Assembly (NCBI GenBank): GCA_029940175.1
Contig: JAOZRM010000068.1
Span: forward strand, 1-13,717
DNA from: Candidatus Sabulitectum sp.
Lineage (GTDB): Bacteria > Fermentibacterota > Fermentibacteria > Fermentibacterales > JCC-6
DNA length: 13,717 nucleotides
Direction of reading: 5' to 3'
Both the position numbers and the translations under genes were made by a program. The notes under the pieces were generated by a model. That model was not told the DNA's origin. It searched no databases and was given only the letters and a program-made list of their open reading frames with translations. Position 1 is the stretch's first letter. Every line of letters begins with the position of its first letter. Below, piece after piece: positions 1 through 5,712 of this stretch.

Positions 1-2
1 TT

Positions 3-131
3 CAGTGTGGTGATACATTCGAGATGATCACCTTTGAAGACAAATGCCCTGAATGTAACATGGTGTACGGTGTTGTACCATGCCATGCTTTTGACCCTGA
101 GAATGTAAAACCAGCGGGAATTAACTATTAA
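3..131 (+). CDS. C-terminal part of small cysteine-rich (zinc-ribbon/rubredoxin-like) protein, 5' truncated
   Basis: The reading frame is open from the window edge to a TAA stop and gives 42 residues; the start lies outside. Visible cysteines are one in a QCG context (probably the second half of a CxxC knuckle whose first Cys is off the window), a CPEC knuckle, and one more Cys in a VVPCHAFDP stretch. Two CxxC-like knuckles with a short spacer are what rubredoxin-like and zinc-ribbon domains show, so it probably binds iron or zinc. The family cannot be decided from this fragment. It ends 11 bases before the ferredoxin start, so the two are probably co-transcribed, which makes an electron-transfer or metal role plausible. 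Confidence 0.55.
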   Translation, partial: QCGDTFEMITFEDKCPECNMVYGVVPCHAFDPENVKPAGINY

Positions 132-142
132 AGGAGACAATT

Positions 143-328
143 ATGAAATTCAAAGTAGATCAGGATATGTGCGTTGGCTGTGGAGCTTGTGAAGGAACCT
201 GCCCTGATGTATTCGGACTTGTTGACGACAAATCACAGGTAAAAACTGACCCTGTTCCCGCCGAATTCGAAGCATGTGCTCTTGAAGCAGAAGAGGGTTG
301 CCCGGTTGCAGCCATCTCGCACGAATAG
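143..328 (+). CDS. Ferredoxin, single [4Fe-4S] cluster (Thermotoga/Pyrococcus-like)
   Basis: This 61-residue cytoplasmic electron carrier has the single-cluster ferredoxin pattern: Cys10-x2-Cys13-x2-Cys16 in CVGCGACEGTCP, and the distal Cys53 in GCPVAAI. Cys20 and Cys45 sit where Thermotoga and Pyrococcus-type ferredoxins carry a structural disulfide, so that pair is likely conserved. Length matches the family (about 60 residues). Position 13 is Cys rather than Asp, so a full 4Fe cluster is expected. A strong Shine-Dalgarno (AAAGGAG, about 7 bases before the ATG) fixes the start. It sits between a cysteine-rich small protein and a 76-residue unknown, close enough for one transcript. Its redox partner is not in the window; lipoyl synthase further along needs reducing electrons, but a link is speculation. 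Confidence 0.93.
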   Translation: MKFKVDQDMCVGCGACEGTCPDVFGLVDDKSQVKTDPVPAEFEACALEAEEGCPVAAISHE

Positions 329-340
329 GAGAACAGTTAA

Positions 341-571
341 ATGCTTATTGCCGTGCTTCAAATGGATGATCTGGAAGCTCTCAATTCTGCAAAAAGGCAC
401 CTTGAGGAAAACGGATACAACGCCGAAGTCGGCCCCTTTGCTGAATTGCCGGAAGCAGACCGTCAAGATTGGATGACACCGGAAAACGGTGGATATATTT
501 TCTATCTTGAAAAGGAGAAATACCAGGCAGCAATGAAGATGCTGGGCACTTTCTTCGGATACACCGGTTGA
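341..571 (+). CDS. Conserved-looking small protein, 76 aa, function unknown (possible DUF2007-like fold)
   Basis: This small soluble acidic protein starts 12 bases after the ferredoxin stop, with a good ribosome site (AGGAG) ahead of the ATG. It opens with a hydrophobic strand (LIAVLQ), then an amphipathic helix (DDLEALNSAKRHLEENGY), a strand (AEVGPF), a linker, a second strand (GYIFYLE) and a final helix (KYQAAMKMLGTFFG). That beta-alpha-beta-beta-alpha order resembles the small ferredoxin-like fold of DUF2007 'putative signal transducing' proteins, but similarity is only at the level of layout. There are no cysteines and no obvious catalytic residues. Position and spacing argue it is a real gene co-expressed with the ferredoxin. 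I do not assign a function. Confidence 0.7.
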   Translation: MLIAVLQMDDLEALNSAKRHLEENGYNAEVGPFAELPEADRQDWMTPENGGYIFYLEKEKYQAAMKMLGTFFGYTG

Positions 572-581
572 TTCGAGGAGA

Positions 582-1421
582 ATGAGTTCTCTCTATATCA
601 CTGATCTGGATGGAACGCTGCTCAGGGATGATGGTGCCCTTTCTCCGGTATCCTTCAATATTCTGCAGGACTTACTGAAGAGAGGGATCCTGATCACCAC
701 GGCAAGTGCAAGAAGTGTTGCTTCCATACAGCACATATTCAAAGGGCTTAAGCTTGATCTGCCTGTGATTGAATTCAACGGTGCAATCATCTCAGATCTT
801 CAATCAGGCCAGCATCTGTTTATCAACAGCATTGATCCTCCACTGGTGGAGGATATCTGCAGTGTTATTGAAAAACATGGATGCTCTCCGTTTGTTTCCA
901 CATACACCGGTGTTGAGGATCGTCTTTATTACAGCAACGTTACAAATGAGGGCGTCAAATGGTACCTCAACGATCGCAGAATTCAGAATGACAAAAGACT
1001 TCGATTCGTTGATAAGATAAGTAGTTCATTCAATGATCAGGTGATCTGTCTTAACGTGATCGGAAAACTGGAAGTTCTCACAGATCTTGAATGCGAGTTG
1101 AGAGAACGATACAGAGGATCACTTGAGATTCATTGTCTGGAGGACCAGTATTCTCCCGGTTTCTTCTGGCTTACAGCTCATGATAAAAGGGCTACAAAGG
1201 ATCGTGCTGTGAAGGAACTGCAAAAACTCACAGGGCTTTCTCACAGGGAAGTGGTTGTGTTCGGTGATAATGCAAACGATATCAGCATGTTCAAAATGGC
1301 AGACAGACCAATAGCTGTCTCCAATGCGATTGAAGAGTTAAAGAAACACTCAACTCAAGTAATTGGAAGCAACAATGAAGACAGTGTTGCCCGATTCATC
1401 CAGAGTGATATTCAAAAATGA
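582..1421 (+). CDS. HAD-superfamily hydrolase, Cof-type (subclass IIB) phosphatase
   Basis: A 279-residue cytoplasmic phosphatase of the Cof/YbhA class. Motif I is DLDGTLL (Asp8 nucleophile, Asp10 acid/base), motif II is the TTASARS segment near residue 40, the motif III lysine lies in KRATKDRAV, and motif IV is VVVFGDNANDISMF (GDxxND binds magnesium). The region between motifs II and III is large enough for the C2 cap typical of IIB enzymes, which act on sugar phosphates, nucleotide or cofactor phosphates; the substrate cannot be read from sequence. The ATG follows a GAGGAG with only one base between them, unusually close, but the next in-frame codons offer no better start and an in-frame stop lies just upstream. 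The stop overlaps the next gene's start (ATGATGA), so the phosphoribosyltransferase is probably translated by coupling. Confidence 0.88.
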   Translation: MSSLYITDLDGTLLRDDGALSPVSFNILQDLLKRGILITTASARSVASIQHIFKGLKLDLPVIEFNGAIISDLQSGQHLFINSIDPPLVEDICSVIEKHGCSPFVSTYTGVEDRLYYSNVTNEGVKWYLNDRRIQNDKRLRFVDKISSSFNDQVICLNVIGKLEVLTDLECELRERYRGSLEIHCLEDQYSPGFFWLTAHDKRATKDRAVKELQKLTGLSHREVVVFGDNANDISMFKMADRPIAVSNAIEELKKHSTQVIGSNNEDSVARFIQSDIQK

Positions 1422-1921
1422 TGAAGTCGTATCTTTCTCTGATTGACACAGATACATCCGGCAACCGGAATGATGTTACACCTTTGTTTGCAGACGCTAA
1501 AGCATTCAGGCAAATGGTCTCTGACCTTGCTGAGCCTTTTCTAAACGCAAGGATCGACCTTGTTGCCTGTATAGATGCCCTGGGTTTCATCCTTGGTTCT
1601 GCGGTTGCTCAGCACTTGAATGTTGGTTTGATTCCAATTCGAAAAGGCGGAAAACTCCCTGTAAAGACCGAGAACGTCAGGTTCGTTGATTATTCGGGAA
1701 AAACGAAAAGTCTGGAGATCAGAAAAGATTCACCTCTGGATAATGTCAGAATTCTACTCATTGACGAATGGATTGAAACCGGGGCTCAGGTTCGGGCCGC
1801 AATTAAACTGATTGAGAATCAGGGCGGGGTAGTGGTTTGCATCGCAGCTATAAACATCGACCGGAATGAGAAGACCGCATCATTGCGAAAGAAGTACGCG
1901 ATTCATTCCTTATGCACTTGA
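1418..1921 (+). CDS. Type I phosphoribosyltransferase, adenine phosphoribosyltransferase-like
   Basis: A 167-residue protein that follows the APRT layout: DVTPLFADAKAFRQ near the N-terminus, then IDALGFILGSAVAQ (APRT usually reads EARGFILG), then IPIRKGGKLP at about 72-81, and a PRPP-binding loop ILLIDEWIETGAQ at 112-124. APRT joins adenine and PRPP to give AMP. Two positions differ from classical Apt: the PRPP loop has DE-WIETGAQ instead of DD-LLATGGT, and the E-A-R base-site motif is D-A-L. I therefore place it in an APRT-like subgroup with uncertain base specificity. It can start at 1418 or at the adjacent ATG at 1421; either overlaps the HAD stop. Pairing with a phosphatase suggests nucleotide salvage, by inference. 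Confidence 0.75.
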   Translation: MMKSYLSLIDTDTSGNRNDVTPLFADAKAFRQMVSDLAEPFLNARIDLVACIDALGFILGSAVAQHLNVGLIPIRKGGKLPVKTENVRFVDYSGKTKSLEIRKDSPLDNVRILLIDEWIETGAQVRAAIKLIENQGGVVVCIAAINIDRNEKTASLRKKYAIHSLCT

Positions 1922-2006
1922 CCGTTTTTCCGTTCTATCTTAAACTGCAGGTTCAGTTTCAACAAATATGCATACGATTTTCCTGGATATGAGAATGTAC
2001 ATAAAT

Positions 2007-2032
2007 ATCTAATTGAAAATCAATAATTAGAT
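2007..2032. repeat. AT-rich perfect inverted repeat, 8-bp arms
   Basis: The arms ATCTAATT (2007-2014) and AATTAGAT (2025-2032) are perfect reverse complements around a 10-base AT-rich spacer. It lies about 86 bases past the phosphoribosyltransferase stop. There is no run of T after it, so it is a poor intrinsic terminator; a regulator binding site is as likely. AT-rich repeats of this size also arise by chance. Confidence 0.4.
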
Positions 2033-2052
2033 GCAACACAAAACAATGTCTA

Positions 2053-2081
2053 TTGACAAGCCTGAAATGCCGAACTAGGTT
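2053..2081 (+). promoter_or_regulatory. Possible sigma-70-type promoter for the diguanylate cyclase
   Basis: A perfect TTGACA (2053-2058) is followed after 17 bases by TAGGTT (2076-2081), which matches only three of six positions of the usual -10 box. Transcription would start near 2088 and give a leader of about 115 bases that includes the hairpin at 2143-2164. The weak -10 keeps this tentative. Confidence 0.3.
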
Positions 2082-2142
2082 GCCCGATCATTTGAGAATG
2101 TACTTGTTAGTAAGCGCATTCAATATAGAGTGATAGATTATT

Positions 2143-2164
2143 GGTAATTGAGGGGTCGATTACC
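2143..2164 (+). promoter_or_regulatory. Stem-loop in the 5' leader of the diguanylate cyclase
   Basis: GGTAATTGA and TCGATTACC pair over nine positions (one G-T wobble) and close a four-base GGGG loop. The hairpin ends 39 bases before the ATG and about 24 bases before the ribosome site (GAGGGGG, 2189-2195). The sequence after it is T-rich but has no clean T run, so it could be a leader element or a weak terminator. It lacks the conserved parts of a c-di-GMP riboswitch that I would expect to recognise. Confidence 0.45.
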
Positions 2165-2203
2165 TGTGATTGTTGTTTGGGGTGAATTGAGGGGGCTTGA
2201 GAT

Positions 2204-3106
2204 ATGGGTTTCTGTGACAGTAGCTGTGAAAGTATTCTTGATCATATTCATGATGGTCTGTACTTTGTAAATAACAACAAGATAATTACTTATTGGAATA
2301 AAGCAGCGGAGAGAATTACTGGATTCACTTCCGAAGAGGTTGTTGGTTCATCCTGCTCAGACAATATACTTACTCATCATGACGGGAAAGGCAACAGCTT
2401 ATGTGCAAACTCATGTCCTATTTCCTTTGCTATGAGAGATGAGTCTCTTGTGACTGGCGAAGTTTTTCTTCATCACAAGGAAGGTCACAGAGTTCCTGTC
2501 TCTGTAAGGATATTTCATACTACCGATTCTAGCGACAGAATTACAGGTGCTGTAAAGCTGTTTTATGACATGAGTGATCATACTACTCAGAAAGCCAGAA
2601 TCAAACATCTGGAGAAACTTGCTTTGCTTGACAGCCTGACAAAACTTGCGAACAAAACATATATTGAAAGAAAACTTCATGGTTCTTTTGACGCATTCAA
2701 GCGCTACGGAACAATGTTCGGTGTAGTTTTCATTGATATAGATAATTTTAAGAGTCTCAATGGTGAGTACGGACACTTAATCGGTGATGAAGTTCTTAAA
2801 TTTGTAGCAAATACATTTCTTGCTAATGCAAGGCCTTTCGACCTTTATGGGCGGTGGGGAGGCGATGAGTTTATCGGCATAATTCATGACATCGACGGTA
2901 ATGATCTCTGGGTACTGGGAAACAGATTGCTATCTCTTGTGGAAAGTTCATTCACTATTCATGATGGCAGAAAAGTGAGTGTAACGGTCTCTATCGGAGC
3001 TGCTCTGATCAACAAGAATGATACCATAAAGAGCCTGCTTGAGAGAGCAGACAGTCATCTCTATGACAGCAAATCCTCAGGAAGAAATTGTTTGACAATA
3101 GGATAA
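2204..3106 (+). CDS. PAS-GGDEF diguanylate cyclase
   Basis: A 300-residue cytoplasmic signalling enzyme making cyclic di-GMP from two GTP. Residues about 8-125 form a PAS sensor domain (HDGLYFVNNNKIITYWNKAAERITGF start). Within it Cys51, Cys67 and Cys71 lie in a segment with an LCxxxCP core, a pattern seen in a subgroup of PAS-GGDEF proteins; two more Cys (4, 8) are at the N-terminus. A linker helix (about 126-142) leads to the GGDEF domain from DSLTKLANK (144). FIDIDNF supplies the metal Asp178, NGEYGHLIGD lies at 186-195, and the active-site motif GGDEF is at 219-223. RPFD at 210-213, exactly five residues before it, is an inhibitory I-site, so product inhibition is likely. No transmembrane segment or EAL domain. 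Ribosome site GAGGGGG lies eight bases before the ATG. It appears monocistronic. The cysteines may sense redox, metal or a ligand; that is inference. Confidence 0.93.
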   Translation: MGFCDSSCESILDHIHDGLYFVNNNKIITYWNKAAERITGFTSEEVVGSSCSDNILTHHDGKGNSLCANSCPISFAMRDESLVTGEVFLHHKEGHRVPVSVRIFHTTDSSDRITGAVKLFYDMSDHTTQKARIKHLEKLALLDSLTKLANKTYIERKLHGSFDAFKRYGTMFGVVFIDIDNFKSLNGEYGHLIGDEVLKFVANTFLANARPFDLYGRWGGDEFIGIIHDIDGNDLWVLGNRLLSLVESSFTIHDGRKVSVTVSIGAALINKNDTIKSLLERADSHLYDSKSSGRNCLTIG

Positions 3107-3545
3107 TTGTTCCCCTTGAATTAGAGCATTGTTAACAAAGTACTCGATTCATTAACAGTTCTCTGAGCACTTTCAATCTCTATGAAACTGCCTTGCCAGT
3201 AGCCCCGGGTAACAATGCCCAGTTCCATCCTCTGACCAGGCTCAGTCCATCGGGGATTGTATTTTCCATTTCAATGAACGTGAGCATCCTCCAGAGAGTA
3301 TTCATTGCAGGTTCTGCATAGTAGCAAGGGAAAAGAAATACATTTGACCTCCTTTGAAGTTTTCTACCCTTAATATCCCAGAATCCAAGTACTTTACAAG
3401 TCTGTGTAATGGAAGTCCTGTAATGGATGTTTCATTAGCCGCGAATGATTATCTTCCAGGAACACAATTTCTTATTTTGATTCATGGAAAACCAGGAGTA
3501 TGTCTAACAATAAGTGCTGTGTATCCTGGCTGAAATGGAGTTGCT
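3107..3545. other. 439-base stretch without an intact gene
   Basis: There is no intact plus-strand gene, no tRNA and no clear terminator here. Short plus-strand reading (for example 36 codons at 3423-3533) lies opposite the minus-strand stretches listed as a possible pseudogene. The last bases carry GGAG (3537-3540), the ribosome site of the TTG-started fetA-like gene. I could not find a convincing promoter for fetAB: a TTGATT at 3477-3482 lacks a well-placed -10. Confidence 0.6.
3121..3448 (-). pseudogene. Possible decayed minus-strand gene, frameshifted
   Basis: Three protein-like stretches occur in different minus-strand frames. From 3448 down to a stop at 3302 the frame includes TGLPLHRLVKYLDSGIL (3421-3371) followed soon by GGQMYFFSLA, which resembles the recognition-helix part of MerR/excisionase-type helix-turn-helix domains. 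A second frame is open from 3431 to 3180 (about 84 codons) and a third from 3270 to 3121 includes GQRMELGIVTRGYWQGSFIE (3237-3178). Moving from the second to the third frame by one base near 3265 gives a continuous sensible reading. This fits a gene broken by frameshifts, or sequencing errors. It could also be chance, because stretches this short do arise, so confidence is low. Confidence 0.25.
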
Positions 3546-4175
3546 TTGATCAGCTTTGAAAATATTCACTTGAGTTTTGACGGTAAAAACGTAATACAAA
3601 ACCTCTCTCTGAAAATCAATAATGGAGAAAAGGTTGTCATCTCGGGTAAATCAGGTTCCGGAAAAAGCTCTCTGCTCTCTCTCCCACTGGGTTTTGTCCG
3701 TCCAGACAGGGGACAGGTTTTCTTTGATGGAATTCCCGTTAACGAAAAAACGGTCTGGGATATCCGGAAGAAAATTGCCTGCATTGATCAGGATGTCAGT
3801 CTTGGAGATGGAACTGTTCAAGAGTTGCTTGATTTTGTCTCTGATCTAAAAGCAAACACGCATTCTGTTTTCAATGCGAAAAACCTGATGGAATTTTTCC
3901 ATCTGGACATTGATCTGCTTCAGAATAGTTTAAAAGAACTGTCCGGAGGCGAACGGCAGCGAATGGCCATAGTGATAGCCATATTGTTGAATCGTGACGT
4001 GTTCTTTCTGGACGAGGTTACAGCTTCTCTTGATAAGCACTTGAAAAACAAAGTAGCAGATTATTTTCTGAGCAAGGAAGACTGTACATGTGTCATTGTT
4101 TCCCACGATCCAGTATGGCTTGATAATTCAGTGGTACGGGTTTTCGATTTTGAGGAGAAAAAATGGAAACATTAA
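3546..4175 (+). CDS. fetA: ABC transporter ATP-binding protein, FetA-like (metal/iron export)
   Basis: A 209-residue ATPase with all canonical ABC elements: Walker A GKSGSGKS at 34-41, Q-loop Gln82, signature LSGGERQR at 132-139, Walker B VFFLDE ending in Asp156-Glu157, D-loop SLD, and the H-loop His187 in IVSHD. The length suits compact FetA proteins. The function call rests on the next gene, an unmistakable FetB-family permease; in E. coli FetAB lowers cytosolic iron and helps against peroxide stress. The start is TTG, chosen because an in-frame stop (3531-3533) lies just upstream, GGAG sits five bases before it, and the N-terminus then matches ABC domains (ISFENIHLSFDGKNVI). Its 3' end overlaps fetB by 13 bases. 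ABC domains alone could not distinguish FetA from other exporters. Confidence 0.85.
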   Translation: MISFENIHLSFDGKNVIQNLSLKINNGEKVVISGKSGSGKSSLLSLPLGFVRPDRGQVFFDGIPVNEKTVWDIRKKIACIDQDVSLGDGTVQELLDFVSDLKANTHSVFNAKNLMEFFHLDIDLLQNSLKELSGGERQRMAIVIAILLNRDVFFLDEVTASLDKHLKNKVADYFLSKEDCTCVIVSHDPVWLDNSVVRVFDFEEKKWKH

Positions 4176-4957
4176 ACATACCTGTACTCTCTCTGGCTGT
4201 TGCATTTATTCTACTTATCATCCCTGTGGTTATCAGTATCAGATATGGTCTCGGAATGCTAAAAACTCTTTTTGTTTCAATTGTTAGAATGTCTGTTCAA
4301 CTTGCGTTGATAGGTATCTTTCTCAAGTACTTGTTTCGGTGGAACAATCCATATGTTAACACCGGATGGATCGCAGTGATGATAATGGTGGCTGTTTTTT
4401 CTGCAGTAAGAAGCTCATCAATTAAGATCAGCAGGATATTTCTGCCTGTATTTACATCCTTTTCCGTTGCTACACTAACTGTTGTGTTCTATCTCAATAC
4501 TTTCGTGATTCCTCTGGATAATGTTTTTGATGCACGATATCTCATTGTGCTGGGAGGAATGCTGCTTGGAAATTCACTCAGGGGAAACATCGTTGGTATC
4601 AGCACTTTCTACAAACAGCTGCGAACTGACTCAAAGCACTATCTCTACGTGCTCTCTCTGGGTGCATCCCGCAGGGAAGCCCTGCTACCGTATCTGCGGG
4701 AAAGTATTCAGCTTGCTCTGAAGCCCACTCTTGCATCCATGGCTACCATGGGAATAGTAACCCTTCCCGGCATGATGACAGGTGTGATACTCGGCGGGGC
4801 AAGCCCAGAGGTTGCAATCAAATATCAGATACTCATCATGATTGCGATTGTAGTAAGTACCGTTACCAGCGTTGTACTGACAATCCTGCTCACTGAACGT
4901 GTTTGTATTGATAAGTGCGGTATACTGCGCGCTGATGTATTCACCAATGAAAAATAG
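4163..4957 (+). CDS. fetB: FetB/UPF0014-family permease of metal-export ABC transporter
   Basis: A 264-residue inner-membrane protein with about six to seven hydrophobic segments (first at about residues 7-27, last at about 225-247). Family landmarks are VRMSVQLALIGIFLKYLF near the N-terminus, the LGGMLLGNSLRGN segment around residue 130, and LPGMMTGVILGGASPEVAIKYQ around residue 200, which is the signature of the FetB/YbbM (UPF0014) family. With the ATPase encoded immediately before it, it would form the FetAB exporter that removes iron from the cytoplasm in E. coli; metal specificity here is inferred from family. A GAGGAG five bases before the ATG lies inside fetA, so the two are translated together. 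Its stop is only 8 bases from the end of the opposing lipoprotein gene. Confidence 0.88.
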   Translation: METLNIPVLSLAVAFILLIIPVVISIRYGLGMLKTLFVSIVRMSVQLALIGIFLKYLFRWNNPYVNTGWIAVMIMVAVFSAVRSSSIKISRIFLPVFTSFSVATLTVVFYLNTFVIPLDNVFDARYLIVLGGMLLGNSLRGNIVGISTFYKQLRTDSKHYLYVLSLGASRREALLPYLRESIQLALKPTLASMATMGIVTLPGMMTGVILGGASPEVAIKYQILIMIAIVVSTVTSVVLTILLTERVCIDKCGILRADVFTNEK

Positions 4958-4965
4958 ACTTTTTG

Positions 4966-5712
4966 TTACTCACCCAGCATAAGAGCATATCGCAGTGCGA
5001 GGACACGTAGCTCGGATGGTGCTTCAGGATCTTCCAGAAGCCTTCTGATTATGTTGCCCGCTCTTTCGCGGTCACCTGTTACAGACCAGGCAATGCCGGC
5101 TGCAGCCAGAACCTCAGGTCTTGGTGTTGTGGTAATCAGTGCTTCCGAGAGGTGTCTCATTGCATCTTCGGTATTGCCCTGACGCCAGGCAATGCCTGCC
5201 ATGATCAGAGCAGGTGTATTTTTATAGCAGACCGGTCCAAGCAACTCTAGAGCATCGTCTGTTCTACCATCCTCCAGAAACAAAACAGCGATATTGGTAA
5301 ACGGTACAGACCACGATGGATCTGTCTCTCGGGCATCTATTAGAAGCTCCATACAACCGGAGCGATCTGTTTCATGGATATCAGTAGCCATTCTGATAAG
5401 CCTTGCTGATTCCATTCTGTGCCTGGCGGCTTCTTCATACTCCTCAGGAATGGGTATTATGATCTCAGTTCCCGGGGAAGGCAGAACATCAGGTGTATAA
5501 CCTGCAGTAATTGCAAGTACCGAGGCAGAAGACACGTCATCCAGTAATGCCCAGGCAAGAAACTCCCAGTAATCTCCCTGCTGCCAGGTATAACTGCAAT
5601 TGGCAACGGCAGTTTCTGTCTGAATAATGTAACGTGACTGAACAACCCTTGTCTTTGTGCAGCCTGCAAGAAGTATTACCATCAAAACAGAAGCATATAT
5701 TATTCTCTGCAA
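4966..5712 (-). CDS. Lipoprotein with LysM-like and TPR-type repeats
   Basis: This 248-residue protein begins with a lipoprotein signal peptide: basic start, hydrophobic MVILLAG and lipobox LAGC with Cys18 as the lipidated residue. Residues about 39-89 look like a divergent LysM domain (SYTWQQGDYWEFLAWAL through LPSPGTEIIIPIP), a peptidoglycan-binding module. Residues about 115-248 form helical TPR-like repeats (for example TNIAVLFLEDGRTDDALELL and AGIAWRQGNTEDAMRHL), typical scaffolds for protein contacts. So it is probably an envelope-anchored protein that binds cell wall and partners; the precise role is unknown. The start is TTG, with GGAGG just upstream inside dus; no ATG gives a complete signal peptide. 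It overlaps dus by 13 bases and ends the four-gene minus-strand operon. Confidence 0.8.
   Translation of the reverse strand: MQRIIYASVLMVILLAGCTKTRVVQSRYIIQTETAVANCSYTWQQGDYWEFLAWALLDDVSSASVLAITAGYTPDVLPSPGTEIIIPIPEEYEEAARHRMESARLIRMATDIHETDRSGCMELLIDARETDPSWSVPFTNIAVLFLEDGRTDDALELLGPVCYKNTPALIMAGIAWRQGNTEDAMRHLSEALITTTPRPEVLAAAGIAWSVTGDRERAGNIIRRLLEDPEAPSELRVLALRYALMLGE

Larger units (their letters stand above)
1990..2103. repeat. Two direct copies of an 11-bp word in the leader of the diguanylate cyclase
   Basis: The word TGAGAATGTAC occurs at 1990-2000 and again at 2093-2103, 103 bases apart, on the same strand within an intergenic stretch of only 282 bases. The second copy falls just after a possible promoter, where an operator could act. 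It may be a pair of regulator sites or a coincidence. Confidence 0.35.

Noticed and set aside
2082..2203. Cyclic di-GMP riboswitch ahead of the diguanylate cyclase
   Set aside because: A hairpin is present, but I cannot find the conserved GEMM core elements.
2411..2776. 121-codon minus-strand reading frame
   Set aside because: Antisense to the PAS-GGDEF gene with all catalytic motifs intact; no domain visible.
3302..3343. 13-codon minus-strand peptide after a perfect AAAGGAGGT
   Set aside because: The ribosome-site match is striking, but the spacing is short and the peptide too short to call; more likely part of the broken frame.
3423..3533. 36-codon plus-strand reading frame before fetA
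   Set aside because: Only a weak GGAAG ahead of it, no recognisable domain, and it overlaps the more convincing minus-strand stretches.
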